Below are positions 1-8,683 of a DNA stretch of 64,000 nucleotides, piece by piece. The number at the start of each line of letters is the position of its first letter. The stretch's first letter is position 1. The position numbers and the translations under genes were made by a program. The notes under the pieces are model-generated. The model was not told where the DNA came from, searched no databases, and worked only from the letters and a program-made list of their open reading frames with translations. The DNA is from Bacteroidales bacterium (GTDB lineage Bacteria; Bacteroidota; Bacteroidia; Bacteroidales; VadinHA17), in NCBI GenBank assembly GCA_016709865.1, contig JADJLX010000005.1:1612001-1676000 (forward strand). Direction: 5' to 3'.

Positions 1-1025
1 AAAAGACCACAGGCTGCTGAAATATCTGCTCCCCTTGACTTTCTTACTGAGGCTGAGACCCCTGAGATAACAAGGTTGTGTTTAAAGTAATTCATCCTTT
101 CCGGTGAGGAAGAGATGTGATTATCCCCCGGAACATTATGATAGGGCAATAGATTGACCCTGATCTTTGACCCGACAATAAGATTCTTAATAGCTTCCAG
201 ATGTAAATCCGTATCATTCATGCCCTTAATCATAACGTAAGCGAGAGATACTCTTCTGTTCTTTCGTAAAGGATAATTTTTCAGTATGCTGATTATCTCC
301 TCCACAGGATATTTTCTTTCTGCCGGAATAATCATTTTTCTTTCTTCGAAGAAAGGTGAATGAAGGCTCACTGTAAGATTACATGAAGAGCTTTCCATAA
401 ACCTTACAATGCCCGGGGTAATACCAACAGTTGACACAGTTATATTACGCGGACTAATTGATAAACCCCATTCAGAAGTGAGGATCTCGCATGCTTTCAG
501 CACATTGTCCAGGTTATCCATTGGCTCCCCCATTCCCATGAAGACCACATGTGTAACTTTATGTGCATCAGGAATGCCGATAACCTGGTTAACTATTTCT
601 CCTGCACTAAGGTTTCCTGCAAAACCATATCTGGCTGTAGCACAGAAAGGGCAACCCATCCTGCAGCCTGATTGAGTTGAAACACATACTGTATTTCTTT
701 TACCATCAGGAATATAAACAGTTTCAAACTCTTTGTTTGTATCAGTACTGAATAAGTATTTTATTGTACCGTCAGATGAAACCCGGGATGCAACAGGATG
801 AGCCATTCCGGTTACAGCGTTATTCCTGAGATACTCCTTTAGAGTTTTTGGAATCCCTGCCATTCCCGAAAAGTCATCAATCCGCTTCTTATAAATACTT
901 GTTGCAATATGTAAGGCGTGACTTAAAGTGAAACCTGCAGGAGCAATAAACTCCTGAATCTCATTGGAAGTTAAACCACAGAGTTTAGTTATCTCTGAAT
1001 CTGTGAAAAGCGAAGAGGGGTGCAT
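1..1025 (-). CDS. rlmN: 23S rRNA (adenine2503-C2)-methyltransferase RlmN, 3' end cut by window
   Basis: Radical SAM enzyme that methylates C2 of A2503 in 23S rRNA (in many bacteria also A37 of some tRNAs). About 341 codons are visible from an ATG at 1025. The radical SAM cluster motif CRMGCPFC gives Cys121, Cys125 and Cys128. Cys114 in the preceding VCVST stretch matches the resolving cysteine, and Cys339 in AACGL at the very edge of the window matches the methyl-carrying cysteine, so only a few C-terminal residues are missing. GMGEPMDN is the usual SAM-contact loop. The M3 peptidase gene ends 19 nt upstream on the same strand, so the two are probably co-transcribed. Confidence 0.95.
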   Translation of the reverse strand, partial: MHPSSLFTDSEITKLCGLTSNEIQEFIAPAGFTLSHALHIATSIYKKRIDDFSGMAGIPKTLKEYLRNNAVTGMAHPVASRVSSDGTIKYLFSTDTNKEFETVYIPDGKRNTVCVSTQSGCRMGCPFCATARYGFAGNLSAGEIVNQVIGIPDAHKVTHVVFMGMGEPMDNLDNVLKACEILTSEWGLSISPRNITVSTVGITPGIVRFMESSSCNLTVSLHSPFFEERKMIIPAERKYPVEEIISILKNYPLRKNRRVSLAYVMIKGMNDTDLHLEAIKNLIVGSKIRVNLLPYHNVPGDNHISSSPERMNYFKHNLVISGVSASVRKSRGADISAACGL

Positions 1026-1044
1026 ATTAGTTTGAAACACCCAC

Positions 1045-3150
1045 CTACTTTATTAAACCTCTGTTTTTTAGAAGAGGTTCTATCTGAGCATCACGTCCTC
1101 TGAAGTTCAGAAACATCTGCATAGCATCCATTGTTCCGTTCTTCTCCAGAATGTTCTTACGAAAAGACGCCGCAACTGTCTGATCAAAGAGACCCTTTTC
1201 TTTAAACGCCTCATATGCGTCATTGTCGTATACTGCCGCCCATATATAACTATAATATCCTGAATCATAGCCTGTTGCGATATGGAGGAAATATGTGCTC
1301 CTGTAACGGGGCAGTATTTCAGGTATTAATCCGATACCTGTTAGATAATCCTTTTCAAAAGATTGAACATCTATATCAGCAGGTGCTGTTAGTGAATGAT
1401 ATTTGATGTCAAGTAATGAAGCAGCAAGATATTCAACTGTCTCAAATCCCTGGTTGAAATATCCGCTGTTTTTAATTTTCATAACAAGTTCAGAAGGAAT
1501 CGATTCACCGGTACTGTAATGTTTGGCGTACATATTAAGGACTTCAGGTTCAGTAGCCCAATGTTCCATAATCTGCGATGGCAGTTCAACAAAATCCCAC
1601 GCAATAAATGTCTGGTTATAGGTACTTTTATTAAACAATGCATCAAGTGCATGTCCGAACTCATGATAAAGTGTGCTTGCCTCTTCAACACTTATCAGTG
1701 CCGGCAGGTCACCTGATGGTTTCGTGAAATTAAAACAGGTTGTAACCACAGGTGCGATAGCCTTACCATCAGCTATATGGTGACTGCGATAATTCCCGCA
1801 CCATGCTCCCTGCTGTTTGCTCTCCCTTGGAAAGAAGTCCATATAAAGCACCCCAATATGAGTACCGTCAGCTTCTTTTACTTCAAAAGCCTCTACATCA
1901 GGGTGTGGTTTCGGGAGATCAGAAACAGGTGTAAATGTAACACCAAATAATTTGTTAGCTACTGAGAAAGCACCCTCTCTCACATTTTCCAGTTTGAAGT
2001 AGGGTCTCAGTTCACTGTCGTTCAGATCATATTTTTCCTTCCTGAGTTTTTCAGCATAGAACCACCAGTCTGATGGTTCAATTTTGAACTTTGCTCCATC
2101 TTTTTGAGCAATCTTCTGCATACCTGCCAATTCATTACCTGCAACAGGAATGGCCTTTTCCCATAAATTATCAAGGAGCTTTAGGACGTTTTCAGGATTT
2201 TTAGCCATCCTTGGTTCCAGAATTATATCCGAATGAGTTTTGTATCCTAACAGCTTAGCTCTGGCAGCCCGGATTTTAACAATCTCAGCAAGTACTTTAT
2301 TATTATCAAATTCGTTCCCGTTATTTCCCCTGTTTACATAGGCAGAATAGATCTGTTTACGCAAACTCCTGTTTTCAGCATATGTAAGGAAAGGGAAAAT
2401 ACTTGGTCTCTGTGTATTTACAGCCCACTTACCCTCCTGTCCGGCATTTTTTGCGGTCTCTGCAGCAGCTGCAATGACAGATTCGGGAAGTCCAGCAAGG
2501 TCCTCTTTATTAAGGAACATTGTATAGTTGTTTGTCTCCGCCAGAACATTCTGGCTGAACTTAACAGTAAGTACAGAAAGTTTCTGATTATAAGCTTTAA
2601 GGGTATCCTGATCTGCCATATTCAGGTTTGCACCGTTTCTGACAAAACCTTTGTAGATATTTTCAAGAATAAAAATCTGATCAGGATTAAGTTTGAATTT
2701 AGCCTGGTTATCATACACTGATTTTATCCTTTTGAACAATTCAGCATTCAGAAGAATCTCATCATTATAAGCTGATAACAGAGGTGAAATCTCAATCTCT
2801 ACTTTTTGAAGCGAATCATTCGTATTAGCTGTTGATTGTGCAAAGAAAACAGCTGAAACATTCCTAAGAAGCTCCCCTGCCTTATCATAAGCCGCAATTG
2901 TATTAATAAATGTGGGTTCTTTCTTTGTAGCCACAATCTTTGCAATGTCCTTTCGCCCCTGTGCCATTCCTTCACTGAAAGCAGGCATATAATGCTTTGC
3001 CATTATCTGCTCAAAGGGAGGAACTTTAAATTTTGTATCATAAGCTGTAAAGAACGGATTACTCTGATCAGGAAGAGGCTGTTTATTACAACTTACTATT
3101 GGAAGAAATGCCAATCCACAGATTAACAGATTTTTGCAAATAATTTTCAT
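1045..3150 (-). CDS. dcp: M3 family peptidyl-dipeptidase (Dcp type), lipoprotein
   Basis: Zinc metallopeptidase of family M3, cutting dipeptides from the C-termini of short peptides. The 701 aa length fits Dcp. The zinc motif HEFGH lies at residues 496-500, followed by FVELPSQIMEHW, which carries the third zinc ligand Glu. The N-terminus is a lipoprotein signal (hydrophobic run ending LPIVSC), so the enzyme should be anchored in the envelope, unlike cytoplasmic E. coli Dcp. It is followed by rlmN on the same strand. Oligopeptidase A (PrlC) is related, but the lipobox and sequence around the motif favour Dcp. Confidence 0.9.
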   Translation of the reverse strand: MKIICKNLLICGLAFLPIVSCNKQPLPDQSNPFFTAYDTKFKVPPFEQIMAKHYMPAFSEGMAQGRKDIAKIVATKKEPTFINTIAAYDKAGELLRNVSAVFFAQSTANTNDSLQKVEIEISPLLSAYNDEILLNAELFKRIKSVYDNQAKFKLNPDQIFILENIYKGFVRNGANLNMADQDTLKAYNQKLSVLTVKFSQNVLAETNNYTMFLNKEDLAGLPESVIAAAAETAKNAGQEGKWAVNTQRPSIFPFLTYAENRSLRKQIYSAYVNRGNNGNEFDNNKVLAEIVKIRAARAKLLGYKTHSDIILEPRMAKNPENVLKLLDNLWEKAIPVAGNELAGMQKIAQKDGAKFKIEPSDWWFYAEKLRKEKYDLNDSELRPYFKLENVREGAFSVANKLFGVTFTPVSDLPKPHPDVEAFEVKEADGTHIGVLYMDFFPRESKQQGAWCGNYRSHHIADGKAIAPVVTTCFNFTKPSGDLPALISVEEASTLYHEFGHALDALFNKSTYNQTFIAWDFVELPSQIMEHWATEPEVLNMYAKHYSTGESIPSELVMKIKNSGYFNQGFETVEYLAASLLDIKYHSLTAPADIDVQSFEKDYLTGIGLIPEILPRYRSTYFLHIATGYDSGYYSYIWAAVYDNDAYEAFKEKGLFDQTVAASFRKNILEKNGTMDAMQMFLNFRGRDAQIEPLLKNRGLIK

Positions 3151-3274
3151 GGTTATGTTCAGTTTGATTATTAGGATTCGGAATACTAACTACAAAATAA
3201 AGATATAAAGTACTGGAATCAAAACATAAACGGCTAAAATTTACTACTTTTGTCCTTCCATTCTGCAGAACCTT

Positions 3275-3363
3275 GGAGAGATGGCAGAGTGGTCGAATGC
3301 GGCGGTCTCGAAAACCGTTGTTCGCCTTCCGGCGAACCGGGGGTTCGAATCCCCCTCTCTCCG
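3275..3363 (+). tRNA. tRNA-Ser (anticodon CGA)
   Basis: An 89-nt cloverleaf with 7-bp acceptor stem GGAGAGA/TCTCTCC, discriminator G at 3363, anticodon stem GCGGT/ACCGT around loop CTCGAAA (anticodon CGA, reading UCG), a long class II variable arm built on TTCGCC/GGCGAA, and T-loop GGTTCGAATCC. CCA is not encoded. A structured tail begins at the discriminator base (see repeat entry). Confidence 0.95.
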
Positions 3364-3493
3364 CAAAGTCAAAGCAAAACAACCGCCAATTTGGCGGTTG
3401 TTTTAGTCTTGAGACAAACCGTTCAAAGCTCGCTTTGATAAGGGAGGTCTCAAAACTAAAAAACCCGTGAAGCGGGTTTTGCTTTGACTTTGC
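3363..3493 (+). repeat. structured tRNA-Ser tail, copy A (closing stem plus three stem-loops)
   Basis: Begins at the last base of tRNA-Ser(CGA). A closing stem pairs 3363-3379 (GCAAAGTCAAAGCAAAA) perfectly with 3477-3493. Inside are stem I at 3378-3402 (AACAACCGCC/GGCGGTTGTT), stem II pairing 3404-3415 with 3447-3458 (11 of 12 pairs) around a small TCAAAG/CTTTGA hairpin, and stem III at 3460-3480 (AAAACCCG/CGGGTTTT). The same layout follows tRNA-Ser(GCT) at 10272-10400 with different stem sequences. Stems I and III could act as terminators, but the shared architecture is more than that role needs. Function unknown. Confidence 0.75.
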
Positions 3494-3643
3494 AGGCCAC
3501 CCACCAGGGATCACGACCGAACGGAGTGAGGTCGTAATCCCCTACTATTCTTAACCCTTCCCCGTCCCTTCCCTTAAAAAATAAGGGAAGGGCGTCCACC
3601 ATTTATGAATACAAATCATATGAGGCAGTGGTTTGTCTTTGCA
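3484..3643 (+). repeat. second tail unit, copy A (near-identical to 10120-10282, inverted)
   Basis: A roughly 160-nt non-coding block almost identical to the reverse complement of 10120-10282. It holds two hairpins: GGGATCACGACC at 3507-3518 pairing with 3530-3541 (one mismatch), and a perfect 11-bp stem CCCTTCCCTTA at 3566-3576 with 3582-3592, whose loop is AAAAA here and AACAA in the other copy. The string CTTTGCAGGCCACC occurs at both ends of the block (3487-3500 and 3637-3650), like a direct repeat. The rest of the gap to 3787 shows no gene. Confidence 0.8.
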
Positions 3644-3787
3644 GGCCACCCCATATGGGAATTCATATCTTTTGAAATTAAAGACGACAAGTTAAGCCTT
3701 CTTTTTTCAACATTTTCTCAGAAAGGTAAAATAGAATTAAATAGCTTGCTATCTTCGTGAATTAACAATAACAAATATTAAAAAGCT

Positions 3788-5041
3788 ATGGGACTTAAAA
3801 GCCGGCTTACTATCATGAACTTCCTCCAGTTCTTCATCTGGGGATCGTGGCTGCTCACAATTGGCGCATATTGGTTTCAGAACAAAAACTGGTCGGGGAC
3901 CAATTTTGGAGCTATATTTTCAACAATGGGTGTTGCCTCGCTTTTTATGCCTGCTATTGCAGGTATCATAGCCGACAGATGGGTTAACGCGGAGAGATTA
4001 TATGGTATCTTTCACATAATTGGTGCTATTCTGCTTTCAATAATCCCGTCTATCAATAATCCTGACACTTTCTACTGGGTCCTTTTACTTACAATGATGT
4101 TTTATATGCCCACTTTAGCCCTTGCTATTACGGTGGCATACAGCTCCATGAAAAAAAGTGGTCTGGATATAATAAAAGATTACCCGTCGGTAAGGGTTTG
4201 GGGCACCATAGGCTTTATTGTTGCCTTGTGGGTCGTGAGTCTTCTGGGCTTTGAGACCTCATCCTATCAGTTCTATATTGCAGCCGCGTGCTCACTTACA
4301 CTTGGACTCTATGCTTTTACCCTTCCGAAATGTCCGCCTCTTGCCAGGGGCCACAAGAAGAAGCTGATTGAAGAGTTGGGGCTTAACGCTTTCAAACTAT
4401 TTAAAAGCTCAAAAATGGCCCTCTTCTTCATCTTTGCTATGATGCTTGGCGGAGCTCTGCAGCTAACCAATGCCTACGGCGACACTTTTCTTCACGATTT
4501 CGCCAAGATCCCTGAATACAAAGATCTTGTTGCTGTAAGGTACCCTGCAATAATAATGTCAGTATCACAAATCTCCGAGACACTTTTTATCCTTACCATT
4601 CCATTTTTCCTGAAGAAGTTCGGTATCAAGATGGTGATGCTTATGAGCATGGTAGCCTGGGTTCTCCGTTTCGGACTGTTCGGAATAGGAAATCCCGCAG
4701 ATGGTCTTTGGATGATCATCCTCTCATGCATTATATATGGTATGGCTTTTGATTTTTTCAATATCTCCGGTTCTCTCTTCGTAGAGACACAAAGCACTCC
4801 TGAAATACGTGCAAGCTCACAGGGTCTGTTCATGATGATGACTAATGGCTTCGGTGCTTTCCTTGGCAGCAGAATAAGCGGGATAGTGATTGACAAATAC
4901 TTTACCCTTGCAAGCGGTTCATTTGACTGGAAGGGGATCTGGTTCGCCTTTGCAGGCTATTCTCTGGTAATAGCAATTCTATTCACAATACTCTTCAGAC
5001 ATAAGCATGTGCCGGAGGAAACTGCTAATATTACTATTTAA
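3788..5041 (+). CDS. nupG: nucleoside:H+ symporter family permease
   Basis: A 417 aa, twelve-segment membrane protein of the nucleoside:H+ symporter branch of the major facilitator superfamily (NupG/XapB-like). The start MGLKSRLTIMNFLQFFIWGSW is characteristic of this family in Bacteroidota. It should bring nucleosides across the inner membrane. The gene stands alone, convergent with the L,D-transpeptidase group. Substrate range cannot be read from sequence. A weak -7-like TATCTTCG lies at 3750-3757. Confidence 0.82.
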   Translation: MGLKSRLTIMNFLQFFIWGSWLLTIGAYWFQNKNWSGTNFGAIFSTMGVASLFMPAIAGIIADRWVNAERLYGIFHIIGAILLSIIPSINNPDTFYWVLLLTMMFYMPTLALAITVAYSSMKKSGLDIIKDYPSVRVWGTIGFIVALWVVSLLGFETSSYQFYIAAACSLTLGLYAFTLPKCPPLARGHKKKLIEELGLNAFKLFKSSKMALFFIFAMMLGGALQLTNAYGDTFLHDFAKIPEYKDLVAVRYPAIIMSVSQISETLFILTIPFFLKKFGIKMVMLMSMVAWVLRFGLFGIGNPADGLWMIILSCIIYGMAFDFFNISGSLFVETQSTPEIRASSQGLFMMMTNGFGAFLGSRISGIVIDKYFTLASGSFDWKGIWFAFAGYSLVIAILFTILFRHKHVPEETANITI

Positions 5042-5089
5042 TTTCTTAACCGCTTTTAATTAGATTGTACTGGAAGTAAAAGAATTTTA

Positions 5090-5890
5090 TTACAAGTATA
5101 CGGCAATCTGCCCATGCCTTGGTACAGCCCTGTAAATGATTTTAGCATCAGCACTTGGAATTTTAATTTTAATGTAAGGCTGATATTCAGGCACCTTAAA
5201 TGCAAGAATGTCCTTCAATGCCTTCCTTGTGTAAATTAATCTCTGACGCAGGTCAAACATAAAACGATCCTTGCTGTCTCCCTGCTTGACCTCTTCACTC
5301 TGGTATACAAATATCTTAATTCCTCTGTCTGTATCGAATATGTAATTAACAGGTTCATAAAACGCTGTATCGGGAATAGCATCAGGAATAAACTCTGAAG
5401 TATCCTTTGGTGCAATTTTCAGTATTATTGGTATTTTTTCAATTGAAGATGTATCACTTACAATATTGAGTGGCGCTGAGAGCAATGAGGTAATAACAAA
5501 TTCATCACCATGGGTTATTAATTTGCTGGCTTCAAATTCGTTAATAGAAGTTGAATGAACAACTACACCACTTATTTCAATATTAATCACACTGTCAGAC
5601 AAATTTATTGTAAGATAAACCGAATCGGTTTTAGCCATTGCTGCTCTCGATTGCAGATATGCCTCTTCTTTGAATAAGGAGAGAAAAGTTGAATCGGAAG
5701 TTATACTTTCGGGCAGTTTTTGCTTTTCATATTTAGCAAAACCGTACTTATCTGATATTTCAGCCATCTTTTTGGCAGGACTTCTTCTCTCCATTATGCT
5801 GTAATAGGCAACAAATGCCAAGACAGCTGTCATGATAATTATCAGGAGTATGAATAAATAACTGGGGGATTTACGTGTTTCTGATTCCAT
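5090..5890 (-). CDS. membrane-anchored envelope protein of unknown function
   Basis: A 266 aa protein with one N-terminal membrane segment (about residues 11-31, after MESETRKSPSY) and a periplasmic domain of no fold I recognise. I chose the ATG at 5890 because GGAGGT lies 8 nt upstream; a longer reading from 5932 would overlap the preceding gene. It is last in a three-gene run after two L,D-transpeptidases (gap 16 nt), which suggests a role in peptidoglycan cross-linking or anchoring. That role is inferred from position only. Confidence 0.7.
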   Translation of the reverse strand: MESETRKSPSYLFILLIIIMTAVLAFVAYYSIMERRSPAKKMAEISDKYGFAKYEKQKLPESITSDSTFLSLFKEEAYLQSRAAMAKTDSVYLTINLSDSVINIEISGVVVHSTSINEFEASKLITHGDEFVITSLLSAPLNIVSDTSSIEKIPIILKIAPKDTSEFIPDAIPDTAFYEPVNYIFDTDRGIKIFVYQSEEVKQGDSKDRFMFDLRQRLIYTRKALKDILAFKVPEYQPYIKIKIPSADAKIIYRAVPRHGQIAVYL

Positions 5891-5906
5891 TATAGGTACC
5901 TCCGGT

Positions 5907-6716
5907 TTAGAAAATATACACTTTTGAACCAATATTGAGAGTATTAAATACTATCTCAAGGTCTTCATCACCAAGCCTTACACACCCATGAGTAACGGGC
6001 ATCCCCATAAGTCGTTTATAAATTGTTCCGTGAATCATATATCCATCAACCAAATCGAGGGCATAATCGCCAAGGACACCTTCTTCCCATCTGGAAGGAT
6101 GGTCTTTTGGCGGTACAGGAAGGCCCTGCTCAATAAAATCCCAGTCAGAACGGTGCCAGTATGGATGCTTTCTCTTACCTGTAATTGAAAATTTTCCTTT
6201 AGGTGTCTTAAAAACATATGTTTTTTTCTGAGTCTGAAGGATCTTATTGGCCCCTGAACTGCATAAACCTTCTCTTACAAGCTTCTTATTTTTATAAAGA
6301 AAGAACCTGTTCTCAGTAGTATTAATAACAATATAAGATTGTCCGGAACTATAGGTGTTTAGTTTTCTTGACAATTGTTGAATATTCTTCGACATAAGGG
6401 ATATCTGCTTTTTGTAAGCAGCATCCTTTTTTAAGTCTGCATCATTTGTTATTTCAGTCTTCCTTCCGGATGATGATTCCTGAATTGAAGGAACGATGTA
6501 TAAAATAAAGAATACAATCAGAACTGGAATGAGAATTGATGAAACTGTAATTAATACCGCTTTCAAGATAAGTAACAACTTCCTGTTTGCCTGCAATTTA
6601 GCTCTTAATGAGGAAATTAACTGGATGATGCCTTCATCATCAGACTCGTTGTTTTCAAAAGGACTTTTTGCAGGTTCAGGCTGTAGTCCTTCGTTTTTTA
6701 TTTCTTCATTCTCCAT
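5907..6716 (-). CDS. L,D-transpeptidase (YkuD domain), membrane-anchored
   Basis: A 269 aa protein with an acidic cytoplasmic start, one membrane segment (about 46-75) and a C-terminal YkuD catalytic domain. His229 in MIHG and Cys245 in THGCVR form the catalytic signature. Such enzymes make 3-3 peptidoglycan cross-links or attach lipoproteins to the wall through an acyl-enzyme on the cysteine. It lies 11 nt after a second L,D-transpeptidase gene on the same strand and should be co-transcribed with it. Confidence 0.88.
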   Translation of the reverse strand: MENEEIKNEGLQPEPAKSPFENNESDDEGIIQLISSLRAKLQANRKLLLILKAVLITVSSILIPVLIVFFILYIVPSIQESSSGRKTEITNDADLKKDAAYKKQISLMSKNIQQLSRKLNTYSSGQSYIVINTTENRFFLYKNKKLVREGLCSSGANKILQTQKKTYVFKTPKGKFSITGKRKHPYWHRSDWDFIEQGLPVPPKDHPSRWEEGVLGDYALDLVDGYMIHGTIYKRLMGMPVTHGCVRLGDEDLEIVFNTLNIGSKVYIF

Positions 6717-6727
6717 AACAGAATTTA

Positions 6728-7840
6728 TTATCTGTTTACTATATCTTCGAGTTCAATCATTGATCCGACAATAGTAACGGGTGTCCCAACTTTGGCAATC
6801 CTAAAGACTGAATCCATTTCCTTATCAGTCAATGCTATACAGCCATCAGTCCAGTCTATACCCTTCCCCCCGTTTCCATGAATCTCTATGAGGTTTCCAA
6901 TCTTAGCTGATGCTGGCAATGAACCTCGGGCAATCTCCTTCCTGAAATTCTCTTTATCCTCATCGTTAGGATAATCTATTAACAGGGCTTTATAGTATTT
7001 GGTTGACCGTCCGTCAATTTTCTTTGTAACTTTATACATTCCTTCAGGAGTTGCCTTATCTCCTTTAACTCTTTTATCACCAACCCAGTTTTTACCAAGT
7101 TCAGCGGTAAACTCAAGCTTTTTTACGCCATTCTGATAGATATAGCATTTTCGTGAAAATTTATCAATAATTATTGAATAATCGCGATTTTTCTTTGAAT
7201 CATTTATCGTTCTTGTTACCCAATTCTTCCATGTGGGATACGATTTGAAATAATCCTTAAGATTGGTTGTGGCATTTTCATAGGAGTTTGTCAGCAGATA
7301 TTCCGAATCGGTTATTTTCCGGTTTGCCTGCAGATACTGGCCTTTTCTGTAAATTATCTCAGCTTCTTTGAGCAGCATTTTCCCCTGGGAGATTCTGTTT
7401 CTTGTTTCAGCTGTCAAAGGATATGTGGTAAATAACTCGTTAATTTCTGATACAAGTTCATTAAGTATATCAATCTTTTGCTTAACTCTGATCTTCAGAC
7501 TGGAGGTACTGCTGATTGAGTTTTCACCTGCTTTTTCTGCCTTTTCTATTGATTGTCTGGCAAACATCAAAACACGGTCATAATCTCTGAAATATATGAA
7601 CCTGGTGTTTTGTCTCTGCCAGTTAACCATAGCAGAATCATAAAAGGCTTTTGCCTCGTTATAAAGTTTCTTTGAATAAGTATCAGCCCTGTCCTTCCCT
7701 GCCTGAGATAATGCTTCCCTGGCATATTCAACCTCCTCAGCCGGAGGTTTGGGTGTTAACCTTATTAATAAAATAACTATTAAAGGAACAGACACAGCAA
7801 TTCCAGAAAATAAAAGGAAATCCCTCCAGTTAGCCCTCAT
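6728..7840 (-). CDS. L,D-transpeptidase (YkuD domain) with helical stalk
   Basis: A 370 aa protein with an N-terminal membrane anchor (about 9-28), a long helical region (about 35-200) rich in Ala, Lys, Glu and aromatic residues, and a C-terminal YkuD domain with His321 in EIHGNGG and Cys334 in TDGC. The helical stalk resembles the alanine-rich lipoprotein encoded just upstream (7916-8506). It is first of three probable co-transcribed envelope genes. A terminator lies between it and the lipoprotein gene, so it likely has its own promoter. Confidence 0.87.
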   Translation of the reverse strand: MRANWRDFLLFSGIAVSVPLIVILLIRLTPKPPAEEVEYAREALSQAGKDRADTYSKKLYNEAKAFYDSAMVNWQRQNTRFIYFRDYDRVLMFARQSIEKAEKAGENSISSTSSLKIRVKQKIDILNELVSEINELFTTYPLTAETRNRISQGKMLLKEAEIIYRKGQYLQANRKITDSEYLLTNSYENATTNLKDYFKSYPTWKNWVTRTINDSKKNRDYSIIIDKFSRKCYIYQNGVKKLEFTAELGKNWVGDKRVKGDKATPEGMYKVTKKIDGRSTKYYKALLIDYPNDEDKENFRKEIARGSLPASAKIGNLIEIHGNGGKGIDWTDGCIALTDKEMDSVFRIAKVGTPVTIVGSMIELEDIVNR

Positions 7841-7860
7841 TTGTATTTATGAAGAATTTA

Positions 7861-7893
7861 AAAAACCCCCGGAAGTAATCCCGGGGGTTTTAT
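7861..7893 (-). terminator. intrinsic terminator after the alanine-rich lipoprotein gene
   Basis: Inverted repeat AACCCCCGG/CCGGGGGTT with a short loop, followed on the minus strand by a T run. It sits between the lipoprotein stop and the next minus-strand gene. Confidence 0.8.
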
Positions 7894-7915
7894 ATTTTAA
7901 AGTGTAATTTGATAA

Positions 7916-8506
7916 TTACCTTCTTACTTTTGCAATAGCTTCTTTGAGTTCGGTATTGATACCAACAGCTCTGTCATTAGCAGCTTTAACTTTATTGAGT
8001 GCATCCATGTATGCGCCTTTGTCGTACATACCCTGTGCCTCAACAACTGATGCCTCGATAGTTGCTGTTTCAGTTTTAATCTGCTCAAGAACTGCAGCGC
8101 CTTCTTTACCTCTTGGTGCTTTTTTCATAAGGCCTGTATTCTCCTCAAGAACAGCTTTGATGCCGGTCATTAAACCTTCAACTTCTTTTTTAACTTCTTC
8201 TTTCTTAACAGCAGCGTCAGCAGCAACTTTGTTTGCAGCAGCTAATGTCTCATCTAATTTGATAGCGATTGGACCAAATTTTTTGAATAATTTTGAATTC
8301 TGTACTTCAATAGCAGCATTGATAGCTTTCATTGAATCCTGAACAGCAGCAAATTCAGCCGGTACATAAACAGCTGCTTCAGCAGTCTGTGCAGCTGCGA
8401 TCGCTGCATTAGTAGCATCTACTTTTTCCTGTGGAACTTTTCCACAACTTGAAAGGAAAGCAACCATTGTAATAGCGGCTAATCCCATTAAAACTTTGTT
8501 CTTCAT
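7916..8506 (-). CDS. alanine-rich helical lipoprotein (DUF4398-like)
   Basis: A 196 aa protein starting MKNKVLMGL with lipobox LSSC, then an almost wholly alpha-helical body rich in Ala, Lys and Glu. The phrase YVPAEFAAVQDSM and the heptad-like alanines resemble DUF4398 lipoproteins. The start at 8506 is chosen because it puts the signal peptide at the N-terminus; an in-frame start at 8545 would add a basic leader. A promoter is visible at 8591-8620. Its own promoter and terminator make it a single-gene unit. It may act as a periplasmic spacer or wall-binding protein, which is an inference. Confidence 0.75.
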   Translation of the reverse strand: MKNKVLMGLAAITMVAFLSSCGKVPQEKVDATNAAIAAAQTAEAAVYVPAEFAAVQDSMKAINAAIEVQNSKLFKKFGPIAIKLDETLAAANKVAADAAVKKEEVKKEVEGLMTGIKAVLEENTGLMKKAPRGKEGAAVLEQIKTETATIEASVVEAQGMYDKGAYMDALNKVKAANDRAVGINTELKEAIAKVRR

Positions 8507-8590
8507 TTTTCTAACCTTTTTTTTAAATACTTTGTTTGTTAACAACTTCCGATTTATATATTAATCGCTTAAGTTCAAAAATTTACGGTG

Positions 8591-8620
8591 CGAATATACT
8601 AAAAATATGATATATGACAA
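8591..8620 (-). promoter_or_regulatory. Bacteroidota-type promoter for the alanine-rich lipoprotein
   Basis: On the minus strand, TTG at 8618-8620, a 19-nt spacer and TATATTCG at 8591-8598 match the TTG-N19-TAnnTTTG consensus with one mismatch, about 85 nt before the start codon. Confidence 0.55.
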
Positions 8621-8683
8621 CACAAAAAATGAATAATGTTAAAATTTATTAATTACAGGTATCAGAAACATAAACATATACCA

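Noticed and set aside
3086..3514. A 142-codon minus-strand frame across tRNA-Ser(CGA)
   Set aside because: Same artefact: it overlaps the tRNA and the Dcp start.
5891..5932. Upstream start for the membrane protein at 5090
   Set aside because: It would overlap the L,D-transpeptidase gene; the ATG at 5890 has GGAGGT at good spacing.
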